64,000 bases of DNA, taken from NCBI RefSeq assembly GCF_023823685.1, contig NZ_JAMXBF010000001.1, forward strand, positions 604,154 through 668,153, in the 5' to 3' direction. The stretch is from Pseudomonas subflava. Lineage in GTDB: Bacteria > Pseudomonadota > Gammaproteobacteria > Pseudomonadales > Pseudomonadaceae. Both the position numbers and the translations under genes were made by a program. The number at the start of each line of letters is the position of its first letter. Within the stretch, counting starts at the first letter, position 1. The notes under the pieces are model-generated. The model was not told the DNA's origin and searched no databases. It saw only the letters and a program-made list of their open reading frames with translations. This document shows positions 47,068 through 56,015 of this stretch, piece by piece.

Positions 47068-50000
47068 ATGGCGTTCTTCACCGCGGCCAGCAAAGCCGAC
47101 TTCCAGCAGCAACTGCGAGCGGCCCTGGCCCAGCACGTCGGCGACGAGGCGCTGCCACAAGTGGCGCTCTTCGCCGAACAGTTCTTCGGCATCGTTTCCC
47201 TCGATGAGCTCACCCAGCGCCGCCTCGGCGACCTGGCCGGCAGCACCCTGTCTTCCTGGCGCCTGCTGGAGCGTTTCGACGCCGCCAAGCCGGTGGTGCG
47301 GGTGTACAACCCCGATTACGAGAAGCACGGCTGGCAGTCGACCCACACCGCCGTGGAAGTCCTGCACGAAGACCTGCCGTTCCTGGTCGACTCGGTGCGC
47401 ATGGAGCTGAACCGTCGCGGCTACAGCATCCACACCCTGCAGAACAGCGTGTTCAGCGTGAAGCGCGGCAAGGCTGGCGAGCTGCAGCAGATCCTGGCCA
47501 AGGGCAGTAATGGCGAGGACGTGCGCCACGAGGCGCTGATGTACCTGGAGATCGACCGCTGCGCCAATGTCAGCGAGCTGCGTGCGCTGGAGAAGGGCAT
47601 CCAGGACGTGCTGGAGGAAGTGCGCCTGGCGGTGGCCGACTTCGCGCCGATGAAGGCCAAGGCCGAGCAACTGCTGGCCTGGCTGGACAAGGCCAAGCTC
47701 AAGGTCGATGGCGCCGAGCTGGCGGAGGTCAAGACTTACCTGGCCTGGCTGCTGGACAACCACTTCACCTTCCTCGGTTACGAGGAGTTCACCGTCGTTG
47801 ACGAGAAGGACGGTGGCTATCTGGTGTACGACGAGTCGTCGCTGCTGGGCCTGTCCAAGCGCCTGCGCCCAGGGCTGACCAGGGACGACGTGCACATCGA
47901 GAAAGAGGCCGTCGAGTACCTGCGCAAGCCGGTGCTGCTGTCCTTCGCCAAGGCCGCCACGCCGAGCCGCGTGCACCGCCCGGCCTACCCGGACTTCGTC
48001 TCCATCCGTGAGCTGGACGCCAAGGGCAACGTCATCAAGGAATGCCGCTTCATGGGCCTGTACACCTCCGCGGTGTACGCCCAGAGCGTCAGCCGCATCC
48101 CCTACATCCGCCGCAAGGTCGATGTGATCGCCGAGCGTTCCGGCTTCGACCGCAAGGCGCACCTGGGCAAGGAACTCGAGCAGGTGCTGGAAGTGCTGCC
48201 GCGCGATGATCTGTTCCAGACCCCGGTGGACGACCTGTTCAACACCGCGATCTCCATCGTGCAGATCCAGGAGCGCAACAAGCTGCGCCTGTTCCTGCGC
48301 CGCGACCCCTACGGCCGCTTCGCCTACTGCCTGGCCTATGTGCCGCGCGACGTGTACTCCACCGAGACGCGCCTGAAGATCCAGCAGATCCTCATGGACC
48401 GCCTGCAGGCCAGCGACTGCGAGTTCTGGACCTACTTCTCCGAATCCGTGCTGGCGCGCGTGCAGTTCATCCTCAAGGTTGACCCGAAGAACCGCGTGCA
48501 GATCGACCCGGTGCGCCTGGAGAAGGAAGTCATCCAGGCCTGCCGCTCGTGGAAGGACGACTACGCCAGCCTGACCGTCGACAGCTTCGGCGAGGCCCAG
48601 GGCACCCAGGTGCTGGCCGATTTCCCGAAGGGCTTCCCGGCCGGCTACACCGAGCGCTTCGCCCCGCATTCGGCGGTGGTGGACATGCAGCACTTGCTGA
48701 GCCTGTCCGACAGCCGCCCGCTGGTGATGAGCTTCTACCAGCCGCTGACCCAGGGCGCCCAGGAATTGCACTGTAAGCTGTACCACGCCGACACGCCGCT
48801 GCCGCTGTCCGACGTGCTGCCGATCCTGGAGAACCTCGGCCTGCGCGTGCTCGGCGAGTTCCCGTACAAGCTGCGCCGCGCCGACGGCCGCGAGTACTGG
48901 ATTCATGACTTCGCCTTCACCACCGCCGAGGGCGTCAGCGTCGATATCCAGGAGCTCAACGAGACCCTGCAGGACGCCTTCGTGCGCATCGTCGAGGGCG
49001 CGGCCGAGAACGATGGCTTCAACCGCCTGGTGCTGAGCGCCGCCATGCCCTGGCGCGACGTGGCGCTGCTGCGTGCCTACGCCCGCTACCTCAAGCAGAT
49101 CCGCCTGGGCTTCGACCTCGGCTATATCGCGTCGACTTTGGTGAATCATGCCGACATCGCCAAGGAGCTGGTGCGCCTGTTCCGCACTCGCTTCTACCTG
49201 GCGCGCAAGCTGTCCGCCGAGGATCTGGAGGACAAGCAGCAGAAGCTCGAGCAGGCCATCCTCGCCGCGCTGGACAACGTCGCGGTGCTCAACGAGGACC
49301 GCATCCTGCGGCGCTACCTGGACCTGATCAAGGCCACCCTGCGCACCAACTTCTTCCAGAACGGTGCCGACGGCCAGGCCAAGCACTACTTCAGCTTCAA
49401 GCTCAGCCCGCGGCTGATCCCGGAGATCCCGCGGCCGGTGCCGAAGTACGAGATCTTCGTCTACTGCCCGCGCGTCGAGGGCGTGCACCTGCGCTTCGGC
49501 GACGTGGCCCGCGGCGGCCTGCGCTGGTCCGACCGCGAGGAGGACTTCCGCACCGAGGTGCTGGGCCTGGTCAAGGCGCAGCAGGTGAAGAACGCGGTGA
49601 TCGTGCCCATGGGCGCCAAGGGCGGCTTCATCCCGCGTCGCTTGCCGGTGGGCGGCTCGCGCGACGATATCCAGGCCGAGGCCATCGCCTGCTACCGCAT
49701 CTTCATCAGCGGCCTGCTCGACGTCACCGACAACCTCAAGGAAGGCAAGGTGGTGCCGCCCGAAGGCGTGGTGCGCCACGACCCGGACGACCCCTACCTG
49801 GTGGTGGCAGCCGACAAGGGCACCGCGACCTTCTCCGACATCGCCAACGGCATCGCCCAGGACTACGGCTTCTGGCTGGGCGACGCCTTCGCCTCCGGCG
49901 GCTCGGCCGGCTACGACCACAAAGGCATGGGCATCACCGCCAAGGGCGGCTGGGTCTCGGTGCAGCGCCACTTCCGTGAGCGCGGCATCGACGTGCAGAA

Positions 50001-51930
50001 GGACCCGGTCACCGTGATCGGCATCGGCGACATGGCCGGCGACGTGTTCGGCAACGGCCTGTTGCTGTCGGACCAGCTGCAGATGGTCGCGGCCTTCAAC
50101 CACCTGCACATCTTCATCGACCCGAATCCGGACCCGGCCAGAAGCTTCGCCGAGCGCCAGCGCATGTTCGCCCTGCCGCGCTCGTCCTGGGCCGACTACG
50201 ACGCCAAGCTGATATCCGAGGGCGGCGGCATCTTCCTGCGCAGTGCCAAGAGCATCGCCATCAGCCCGCAGATGAAGGCGCGCTTCGACATCGCCGCCGA
50301 CAAGCTGGCGCCCAACGAGCTGATCAACGCGCTGCTCAAGGCGCCGGTCGACCTGCTGTGGAACGGCGGCATCGGCACCTACGTCAAGTCGAGCAAGGAG
50401 AGCCATGCCGACGTCGGCGACAAGGCCAACGACGGCCTGCGCGTCAACGGCAACGAACTGCGCGCCAAGGTGGTGGGCGAGGGCGGCAACCTCGGCATGA
50501 CCCAGCTCGGCCGCGTCGAGTACGGCCTCAACGGCGGTGCCAGCAACACCGACTTCATCGACAACGCCGGCGGCGTGGACTGCTCCGACCACGAGGTGAA
50601 CATCAAGATCCTGCTCGGCGAGATCGTCGCGGCCGGCGACATGACCGGCAAGCAGCGCAACACGCTGCTGGCCGAGATGACCGACGACGTCGGCAACCTG
50701 GTGCTGGGCAACAACTACAAGCAGACCCAGGCCCTGTCCCTGGCCGAGCGCCGCGCCCGCGAACGCCTGGCCGAGTACAAGCGCCTGATGGCGGCGCTGG
50801 AGGCGGCCGGCAAGCTGGACCGCGCGCTGGAATTCCTGCCCACCGACGACGAGCTCAACGAGCGCGCCGCCAGCGGCCGCGGCCTGACCCGACCGGAGCT
50901 GTCGGTGCTGATCTCCTACAGCAAGATCGACCTCAAGGAAGCGCTGCTGAAATCCTTGGTGCCGGACGACGACTACCTCGCCCGCGAGATGGAGACCGCC
51001 TTCCCGGCGCGCCTGACCCAGAAGTTCGGCGAGGCCATGCGCCGCCATCGCCTGAAGCGCGAGATCGTCAGCACGCAGATCGCCAACGACCTGGTCAACC
51101 ACATGGGCATCACCTTCGTGCAGCGCCTGAAGGAGTCCACCGGCATGAGCGCGGCCAACGTCGCCGGCGCCTATGTCATCGTGCGCGACGTGTTCCGTCT
51201 GCCGCACTGGTGGAGGCAGATCGAGGCGCTGGACTATAAGGTGCCGGCCGAGCTGCAGCTGCAGCTGATGGACGAGCTGATGCGCCTGGGCCGCCGCGCC
51301 ACCCGCTGGTTCCTGCGCAGCCGCCGCGAGAACCTGGATGCCGCCCGCGACGTTGGCCATTTCGCCCCGCGCGTGGCCGAGCTGGCCGGGCGTCTGGACG
51401 AGCTGCTCGAAGGCCCGGCCCGCGAGCAGTGGCTGGCGCGCTACCAGGCGTTCGTCGAGGCCGGCGCGCCGGAGGACCTGGCCCGCGTGGTCGCTGGCAC
51501 CAGCCACCTGTACACCCTGCTGCCGATCATCGAGGCCGCCGACGTTGCCGGCAAGGATGCCAGCGAAGTGGCCACCGCCTACTTCGCCGTGGGCGGCGCG
51601 CTGGAGCTGACCTGGTACCTGCAGCAGATCACCGGCCTGCCGGTGGAAAACAACTGGCAGGCCCTGGCCCGCGAAGCCTTCCGCGACGACCTGGACGGTC
51701 AGCAGCGGGCGATCACCATCGCCGTGCTGCAGATGGCCGAAGGTCCGAAGGACATCGAGGAGCGCGTTGCCTACTGGCTGGAGCAGCACAAGACCCTGGT
51801 GCAACGCTGGCTGGCCATGCTCGCCGAGCTGCGCGCGGCCACCGGCACCGACTACGCCATGTACACCGTGGCCAGTCGCGAGTTGATGGACCTGGCGCAG
51901 AGCGACAACCAGAGCGTGCGCGTTTCCTGA
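47068..51930 (+). CDS. gdhB: NAD-specific glutamate dehydrogenase (180 kDa class)
   Basis: This 1620-residue enzyme catabolises glutamate to 2-oxoglutarate, matching the length of P. aeruginosa GdhB. The N-terminal half is the regulatory region with ACT-like repeats. The catalytic region includes VARGGLRWSDREEDFRTEVLGLVKAQ, the Lys site in MGAKGGFIPRR (about residue 849), VAADKGTATFSD and the NAD-binding VIGIGDMAGDVFGNG. A C-terminal helical domain follows. In Pseudomonas it serves arginine and glutamate use. The start is ATG 47068; TAGACT at 47002-47007 is a possible -10 box, but no good -35 is visible in the 258-bp gap. Confidence 0.95.
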   Translation: MAFFTAASKADFQQQLRAALAQHVGDEALPQVALFAEQFFGIVSLDELTQRRLGDLAGSTLSSWRLLERFDAAKPVVRVYNPDYEKHGWQSTHTAVEVLHEDLPFLVDSVRMELNRRGYSIHTLQNSVFSVKRGKAGELQQILAKGSNGEDVRHEALMYLEIDRCANVSELRALEKGIQDVLEEVRLAVADFAPMKAKAEQLLAWLDKAKLKVDGAELAEVKTYLAWLLDNHFTFLGYEEFTVVDEKDGGYLVYDESSLLGLSKRLRPGLTRDDVHIEKEAVEYLRKPVLLSFAKAATPSRVHRPAYPDFVSIRELDAKGNVIKECRFMGLYTSAVYAQSVSRIPYIRRKVDVIAERSGFDRKAHLGKELEQVLEVLPRDDLFQTPVDDLFNTAISIVQIQERNKLRLFLRRDPYGRFAYCLAYVPRDVYSTETRLKIQQILMDRLQASDCEFWTYFSESVLARVQFILKVDPKNRVQIDPVRLEKEVIQACRSWKDDYASLTVDSFGEAQGTQVLADFPKGFPAGYTERFAPHSAVVDMQHLLSLSDSRPLVMSFYQPLTQGAQELHCKLYHADTPLPLSDVLPILENLGLRVLGEFPYKLRRADGREYWIHDFAFTTAEGVSVDIQELNETLQDAFVRIVEGAAENDGFNRLVLSAAMPWRDVALLRAYARYLKQIRLGFDLGYIASTLVNHADIAKELVRLFRTRFYLARKLSAEDLEDKQQKLEQAILAALDNVAVLNEDRILRRYLDLIKATLRTNFFQNGADGQAKHYFSFKLSPRLIPEIPRPVPKYEIFVYCPRVEGVHLRFGDVARGGLRWSDREEDFRTEVLGLVKAQQVKNAVIVPMGAKGGFIPRRLPVGGSRDDIQAEAIACYRIFISGLLDVTDNLKEGKVVPPEGVVRHDPDDPYLVVAADKGTATFSDIANGIAQDYGFWLGDAFASGGSAGYDHKGMGITAKGGWVSVQRHFRERGIDVQKDPVTVIGIGDMAGDVFGNGLLLSDQLQMVAAFNHLHIFIDPNPDPARSFAERQRMFALPRSSWADYDAKLISEGGGIFLRSAKSIAISPQMKARFDIAADKLAPNELINALLKAPVDLLWNGGIGTYVKSSKESHADVGDKANDGLRVNGNELRAKVVGEGGNLGMTQLGRVEYGLNGGASNTDFIDNAGGVDCSDHEVNIKILLGEIVAAGDMTGKQRNTLLAEMTDDVGNLVLGNNYKQTQALSLAERRARERLAEYKRLMAALEAAGKLDRALEFLPTDDELNERAASGRGLTRPELSVLISYSKIDLKEALLKSLVPDDDYLAREMETAFPARLTQKFGEAMRRHRLKREIVSTQIANDLVNHMGITFVQRLKESTGMSAANVAGAYVIVRDVFRLPHWWRQIEALDYKVPAELQLQLMDELMRLGRRATRWFLRSRRENLDAARDVGHFAPRVAELAGRLDELLEGPAREQWLARYQAFVEAGAPEDLARVVAGTSHLYTLLPIIEAADVAGKDASEVATAYFAVGGALELTWYLQQITGLPVENNWQALAREAFRDDLDGQQRAITIAVLQMAEGPKDIEERVAYWLEQHKTLVQRWLAMLAELRAATGTDYAMYTVASRELMDLAQSDNQSVRVS

Positions 51931-52118
51931 TGCGTGCGGCCCCTTTCCCGCCCGGGGAAGGGGAACACTCTCTCGCCGGTGCGTGTCTGCGCCGGCGGAG
52001 GTGGCTCCGCCTGTACGGCTTCGGTTAGCCCGCTCGACACAATCGGTTCGTCGCGCCGAGGCGAGGTTCGTGTTCCGGCACGGGCCTTGCCTCGGCAAGC
52101 GGACAACGGAGAGTAGTC

Positions 52119-52844
52119 ATGACCGACATCCTGATTCTGACCCACGTCGATTATTGTGCTCCGGGCCATCTCGCGACCATGCTGGACGCGCAGGGTCTCG
52201 ACTTCACGGTGCTGCGCACCGACCTCGGCGAGCTGGACGGCTACGACCTGGAGCGCCCCCGCGCGGTGGCGGTGATGGGCGGGCCGATGAGCGTCAACGA
52301 CGACCTGCCGTGGATCGCGGTGGAGATCGCCGCGCTACAGCGTTTCATCCAGCGCGACATTCCCCTGATTGGCCACTGCCTCGGCGGCCAACTGATTGCC
52401 CGCGCCCTGGGCGCCGCGGTGCATCGCATGCCCTATACCGAGGCGGGCTGGCAGCCGCTCGAGCGGCGCGACGCCGACAATCCCTGGCTGGCGCACCTGC
52501 CGCGCGAGTTCCCCGTGTACCAGTGGCACAGCGACACCTTCGACTTGCCGCCCGGCGCCGAGTGGTTGCTCTCCAGCCCCTGGTGCCCGAACCAGGCCTT
52601 CGCCTGGGGTAACAAGGTGCTGGCCCTGCAGGGCCACCCGGAAGTGACCGAAGACCTGGTGCGCAACTGGCTGCGCGACTGGTCGCACCTGCTCGACGAG
52701 ACCCAGCCGAGCCAGCAGAGCCCACGGCAGATGCTCACCGACCTGCCGGCCCGGATCGCGGCGCTGAACAGCGTGGCCGAGGGATTCTATCGGCACTGGC
52801 TGCGCCTGGCGTTCGGCGAGCGGGGATTGGCTCAGGTGCGTTGA
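52119..52844 (+). CDS. Class I glutamine amidotransferase (GMP synthase-like)
   Basis: This 241-residue stand-alone GATase1 has the nucleophile elbow GHCLGGQLIARALG, the oxyanion strand VMGGPMSVND, and the His in LQGHPEVTEDL. It lacks a synthetase domain, so the ammonia acceptor or substrate is unknown; related proteins are gamma-glutamyl hydrolases of polyamine catabolism. GGAGAG precedes the ATG. The 188-bp gap after gdhB holds no recognisable gene. A second protein of this family is at 59602. Confidence 0.88.
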   Translation: MTDILILTHVDYCAPGHLATMLDAQGLDFTVLRTDLGELDGYDLERPRAVAVMGGPMSVNDDLPWIAVEIAALQRFIQRDIPLIGHCLGGQLIARALGAAVHRMPYTEAGWQPLERRDADNPWLAHLPREFPVYQWHSDTFDLPPGAEWLLSSPWCPNQAFAWGNKVLALQGHPEVTEDLVRNWLRDWSHLLDETQPSQQSPRQMLTDLPARIAALNSVAEGFYRHWLRLAFGERGLAQVR

Positions 52845-52903
52845 ACCTTAAGGCGCGCCGTTCGGATAGGCCGCGGGGCGCAGGTCGGACCTCTTGCTCC
52901 TCG

Positions 52904-53725
52904 CTACTTGGGGCTGCCTTTCCGCCCGACCATATGCCCTAGATACCCAATCAACTGTTCCAGCTCCTTATCGCTTAAAACCTCCCGACTAAACCCCGGC
53001 ATCCGCCCCTGCGGCCATTTCCGTAGGCTCTGCGGATCACGAATGTACCGCCGCAGAAAATCCCCCGCGAAATACTCCGTCGGGTTATGCGGAATATTCA
53101 GGTCCGGCCCGAACTGCGAATCTCCCGCGCCGTTCAGGCGGTGGCAGGCCAGGCAGTTCTTCTGGAACACCGCGAACCCCGCCCGCACCTCGGCGTTGGC
53201 ATCGGCCGCCGGCAGCAGCGCGGGAAAACGCTTCGCCACCGGGGCGAGCAGGCGGAAGGTGGAAACCTGAAACGGCCACTGCTCCGGACCGATCTGCGCG
53301 GCTTCCGGGTTCTGCCACACCAGATAGAAAGGTCCTGCGCTGGGCTTGCCGGTGGCCAGGGCGGGCCATGGCTGGGCCGGGTCTTCCACCGCCAGCCAGG
53401 CGCGGGCGCCCTGGGTGCCGAGTAGCGGGGCGGCGGGGAGTTCGGCGGCGAAACCGTCCAGGGCCACGGCTTGCAGGTGGTCGCCGGGTTGTACACCGTC
53501 GAGCAGGGCGGCCAGCGGTACGGCGCGGTAGGTCATGTCGCGCTTGTAGGCCACGTCTGCGGGAATTTCGATCTGCCGGGCCCGGGGATGGGCGAGCAAC
53601 TGTTCGGTGCTCCAGCTGCGGCTGCCGCTGGCGAGTTCCAGCTTGAGTTCGGCGGCCCAGGCGGCAGGCGCCAGCAGGGCGGCGAGCAGAGGCAGGTGGG
53701 CAATATATTTGAGCGGGTTGTGCAT
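52904..53725 (-). CDS. Exported cytochrome c with N-terminal oxidoreductase-like domain
   Basis: This 273-residue protein has a signal peptide (about residues 1-24, ending AWA-AEL). The first 150 residues form a beta-rich domain with YRAVPLAALLDGVQPGD and FYLVWQNPEAAQIGPEQWPFQ. The C-terminal part is a class I cytochrome c domain with heme motif CLACH and distal Met in GRMPGF. The N-terminal part may resemble molybdopterin-oxidoreductase-like domains. It starts one base after the rhodanese stop. Confidence 0.85.
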   Translation of the reverse strand: MHNPLKYIAHLPLLAALLAPAAWAAELKLELASGSRSWSTEQLLAHPRARQIEIPADVAYKRDMTYRAVPLAALLDGVQPGDHLQAVALDGFAAELPAAPLLGTQGARAWLAVEDPAQPWPALATGKPSAGPFYLVWQNPEAAQIGPEQWPFQVSTFRLLAPVAKRFPALLPAADANAEVRAGFAVFQKNCLACHRLNGAGDSQFGPDLNIPHNPTEYFAGDFLRRYIRDPQSLRKWPQGRMPGFSREVLSDKELEQLIGYLGHMVGRKGSPK

Positions 53726-53726
53726 A

Positions 53727-54077
53727 TCAGTCCTTGAGTGCGGGTTGCAGGTGGTCGTAGCTGCCGGCGTTGATCACGTTGTTGTAGCCCAGCTCCAGCA
53801 AGCGGTCCTGGGCGATGCCGGAGCGTCGGCCGCTGCGGCAGTAGAGGACGATGGGGGCGTCCTTGTCTGGCGCCACTTCGGCGATGCGCCGGGCGATCTG
53901 TTCGTGGGGAATCAGCGATGCGCCGGGCAGGGCGCCGTCGGCGAACTCCTCCGTGGTGCGCACGTCGATCAGCACGGCATTCGGTTGCTCCAGGGCGGCG
54001 AGGGCGGCGGGCTGGTCGATTTCGCCGGCGTGGGCGAGGGGCAGGCAGAGGCTCAGGCTGAGCAACAGGGTACGCAT
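53727..54077 (-). CDS. Exported single-domain rhodanese
   Basis: This 116-residue protein has a signal peptide (residues about 1-17, AHA), then a rhodanese domain with VLIDVRTTEEFADGALPGA and the active-site loop CRSGRRS. It would act as a sulfurtransferase or sulfide carrier in the periplasm. It is coupled to the cytochrome c gene, suggesting a joint role in periplasmic sulfur or redox chemistry (inference). Confidence 0.9.
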   Translation of the reverse strand: MRTLLLSLSLCLPLAHAGEIDQPAALAALEQPNAVLIDVRTTEEFADGALPGASLIPHEQIARRIAEVAPDKDAPIVLYCRSGRRSGIAQDRLLELGYNNVINAGSYDHLQPALKD

Positions 54078-54202
54078 GGCGATGGCCTCGGGCGTGGAGG
54101 GGATTCCACGCTAGCACAGCGGCGCCTGCGGCAGAGATGTGGGAGGGGTTGTTCCGCGGCCCGAGCAGCGACGGCATCGGGCCACGGCGAGTATAAGGAC
54201 GA

Positions 54203-54298
54203 TCAGCTGACCAGACGGGGGACGTTGGGCAGGATCAGGATGACGGTGGTGGCGAGAACGATCAGGCTTGCCTGCCGGTACTTGTCTCGTTTGAACAT
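54203..54298 (-). CDS. 31-residue membrane microprotein
   Basis: A short gene from ATG 54298 encodes MFKRDKYRQASLIVLATTVI plus 11 residues. The basic N-terminus and a single helix (about residues 10-25) predict a small inner-membrane protein. AAGG lies about 14 bases upstream, which is weak. It precedes the rhodanese and cytochrome c genes on the same strand by 125 bp. Small Pseudomonas proteins with this layout are familiar to me, but I cannot name a family. Confidence 0.6.
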   Translation of the reverse strand: MFKRDKYRQASLIVLATTVILILPNVPRLVS

Positions 54299-54380
54299 GA
54301 TGCGACTGCCTTTGTTCTTGTAGGCGTTCCGGCCTGTGCCCGTAGCACGCTGCGGACGGGGCGAACACCGTGGCGCGGAT

Positions 54381-54413
54381 AAAAAAGCCGTCCCGGCAAA
54401 ACCCGGCGACGGC
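54381..54413 (-). terminator. Orphan minus-strand terminator; possible sRNA or attenuator
   Basis: On the minus strand GCCGTC (54413-54408) and GACGGC (54392-54387), with an inner CCGG/CCGG pair, form a roughly 10-bp stem followed by six T (54386-54381). No minus-strand gene lies between it and the thiolase start at 54699, so it must end a noncoding transcript or an attenuated leader of the microprotein/rhodanese genes. The rest of the 400-bp gap (54299-54698) has no ORF I can support and no clear promoter. Confidence 0.6.
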
Positions 54414-54698
54414 ACCTTGCACGTTTAAGGCTAGGGGGCCGGTCACAGCCGCCTTAGACGACTTGGTTTCTAGCGGCGAATAGCTTGAACGCTGTGGTTA
54501 TTGGCTCCGGTCAGGTCACCAGGCGGCATGCCGCAAGCCAGAGGGGCCGCGGCCCAGCGAAGCGTGGCACTGGCGGCGACGACCGCTCGTCTGAGCCCAA
54601 TGGTCAACGGGGCTGAGCGCATCGGTCATTGAGTCCGCGGGACGGGGAATTAAGGTAAGGCGACCCGGCATCCGCCGCTGCCATGTACCGAGGACGTC

Positions 54699-55904
54699 AT
54701 GACCGAAGCATATATTTTCGACGCCGTGCGCACGCCGCGCGGCAAGGGCAAGAAGGACGGCGCGCTGCACAGCGTCAAGCCGGTCAATCTGGTAGCCGGC
54801 CTGCTGCGTGCGCTGCAGGAGCGCAACAGCCTGGATACCCGCCAGGTCGACGATATCGTGCTCGGCTGCGTGACTCCGGTGGGCGACCAGGGCGCCGATA
54901 TCGCCAAAACCGCGCCGATGGTGGCGGACTGGGACGTCAGCGTCTCCGGCGTGCAGCTCAACCGTTTCTGCGCCTCGGGCCTGGAGGCGGTGAACATGGG
55001 CGCGATGAAGGTGCGCTCCGGCTTCGAGGATCTGGTGGTGGTCGGCGGCGTGGAGTCCATGTCGCGCGTGCCGATGGGCTCCGACGGCGGTGCCTGGGTG
55101 ATGGACCCGGAAACCAATATCCATACCAGCTTCGTGCCGCAGGGTATCGGCGCCGATCTGATCGCCACCCTGGAAGGCTTCAGCCGCAGCGATGTAGACG
55201 CCTTCGCCCTGCGCTCGCAGCAGAAGGCCGCGCGTGCCAGCGCCGATGGCTCGTTCGCCAAGTCGCTGATTCCCGTGACCGACCAGAACGGCATCGTCAT
55301 CCTCGATCACGACGAATTCATTCGCGGTGACAGCACGCTCGAGGGCCTGGGCAAGCTCAAGCCGAGCTTCGAGATGATGGGCCAGATGGGCTTCGACTCC
55401 ACCGCGCTGCGCGTGTACAGCCATGTCGAGCGCATCGAGCACGTGCACACTCCGGGCAATAGCTCAGGGATAGTCGACGGCGCGGCGCTGATGCTGATCG
55501 GCACCCCGGCCAAGGGCAAGGAGCTGGGCCTCAAACCGCGTGCGCGCATCGTCGCCACCGCGGTGACCAGTACCGACCCGACCATCATGCTCACCGGCCC
55601 GGCGCCGGCCACCCGCAAGGCGCTGGCCAAGGCCGGGCTCTCGGTGGAAGACATCGACCTGTTCGAGGTCAACGAGGCCTTCGCCTCGGTGGTGATGAAG
55701 TTCATGAAGGACATGGGCGTAAGCGAGGACAAGGTCAACGTCAACGGCGGCTCCATCGCCATGGGGCACCCGCTGGGCGCCACCGGTTGCGCCATCCTCG
55801 GCACCCTGCTGGATGAGCTGGAGAAGCGCGAGCTGCGCTACGGCCTGGCCACCCTTTGCGTGGGCGGCGGCATGGGCATCGCGACCATCATCGAACGCAT
55901 CTGA
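54699..55904 (+). CDS. Acetyl-CoA C-acyltransferase (thiolase)
   Basis: This 401-residue thiolase cleaves 3-ketoacyl-CoA or forms acetoacetyl-CoA. The nucleophile Cys91 lies in [12 protein letters not shown], the His in [15 protein letters not shown], and the second Cys in LCVGGGMG. The next gene is a multifunctional hydratase/dehydrogenase, so the pair is a FadAB/FadIJ-type beta-oxidation module, resembling PA1736-PA1737 as I recall. ATG is preceded by GAGGACGTC (weak GAGG). A 111-bp gap with a repeat separates it from its partner. Confidence 0.93.
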   Translation: MTEAYIFDAVRTPRGKGKKDGALHSVKPVNLVAGLLRALQERNSLDTRQVDDIVLGCVTPVGDQGADIAKTAPMVADWDVSVSGVQLNRFCASGLEAVNMGAMKVRSGFEDLVVVGGVESMSRVPMGSDGGAWVMDPETNIHTSFVPQGIGADLIATLEGFSRSDVDAFALRSQQKAARASADGSFAKSLIPVTDQNGIVILDHDEFIRGDSTLEGLGKLKPSFEMMGQMGFDSTALRVYSHVERIEHVHTPGNSSGIVDGAALMLIGTPAKGKELGLKPRARIVATAVTSTDPTIMLTGPAPATRKALAKAGLSVEDIDLFEVNEAFASVVMKFMKDMGVSEDKVNVNGGSIAMGHPLGATGCAILGTLLDELEKRELRYGLATLCVGGGMGIATIIERI

Positions 55905-55911
55905 CCGATTT

Positions 55912-55987
55912 GTAGGGTGGATGACGCGAAGCTCATCCACCAGAAGTCGCCCCGGTGGAAAACCGCTTTGCGGGTTTTCCACCCTAC
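55912..55987. repeat. Double-hairpin repeat inside the beta-oxidation operon
   Basis: GGTGGATGA/TCATCCACC (55916-55924 and 55933-55941) and GGTGGAAAACCGC/CGGGTTTTCCACC (55954-55983) form two hairpins. They are enclosed by GTAGGGTGG (55912-55920) and CCACCCTAC (55979-55987), which can pair with each other. This kind of GTAGGGTGG unit is recurrent in Pseudomonas genomes, as far as I recall. It sits between thiolase and the multifunctional gene. Confidence 0.82.
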
Positions 55988-56015
55988 GCGGCCCTCCGGA
56001 TTCGAGGAATGAAAA

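Noticed and set aside
51938..51964. A hairpin after gdhB (CCCCTTTCCC/GGGGAAGGGG) as a terminator
   Set aside because: There is no T-run on either side, so intrinsic termination is not supported. It may be a fortuitous palindrome.
47032..52098. A 1688-codon open frame antisense to gdhB
   Set aside because: It is a mirror of a long GC-rich gene with strong third-position bias. Its translation is low complexity (Val/Ala/Gln/His-rich) and has no domain, while the sense frame encodes a complete known enzyme.
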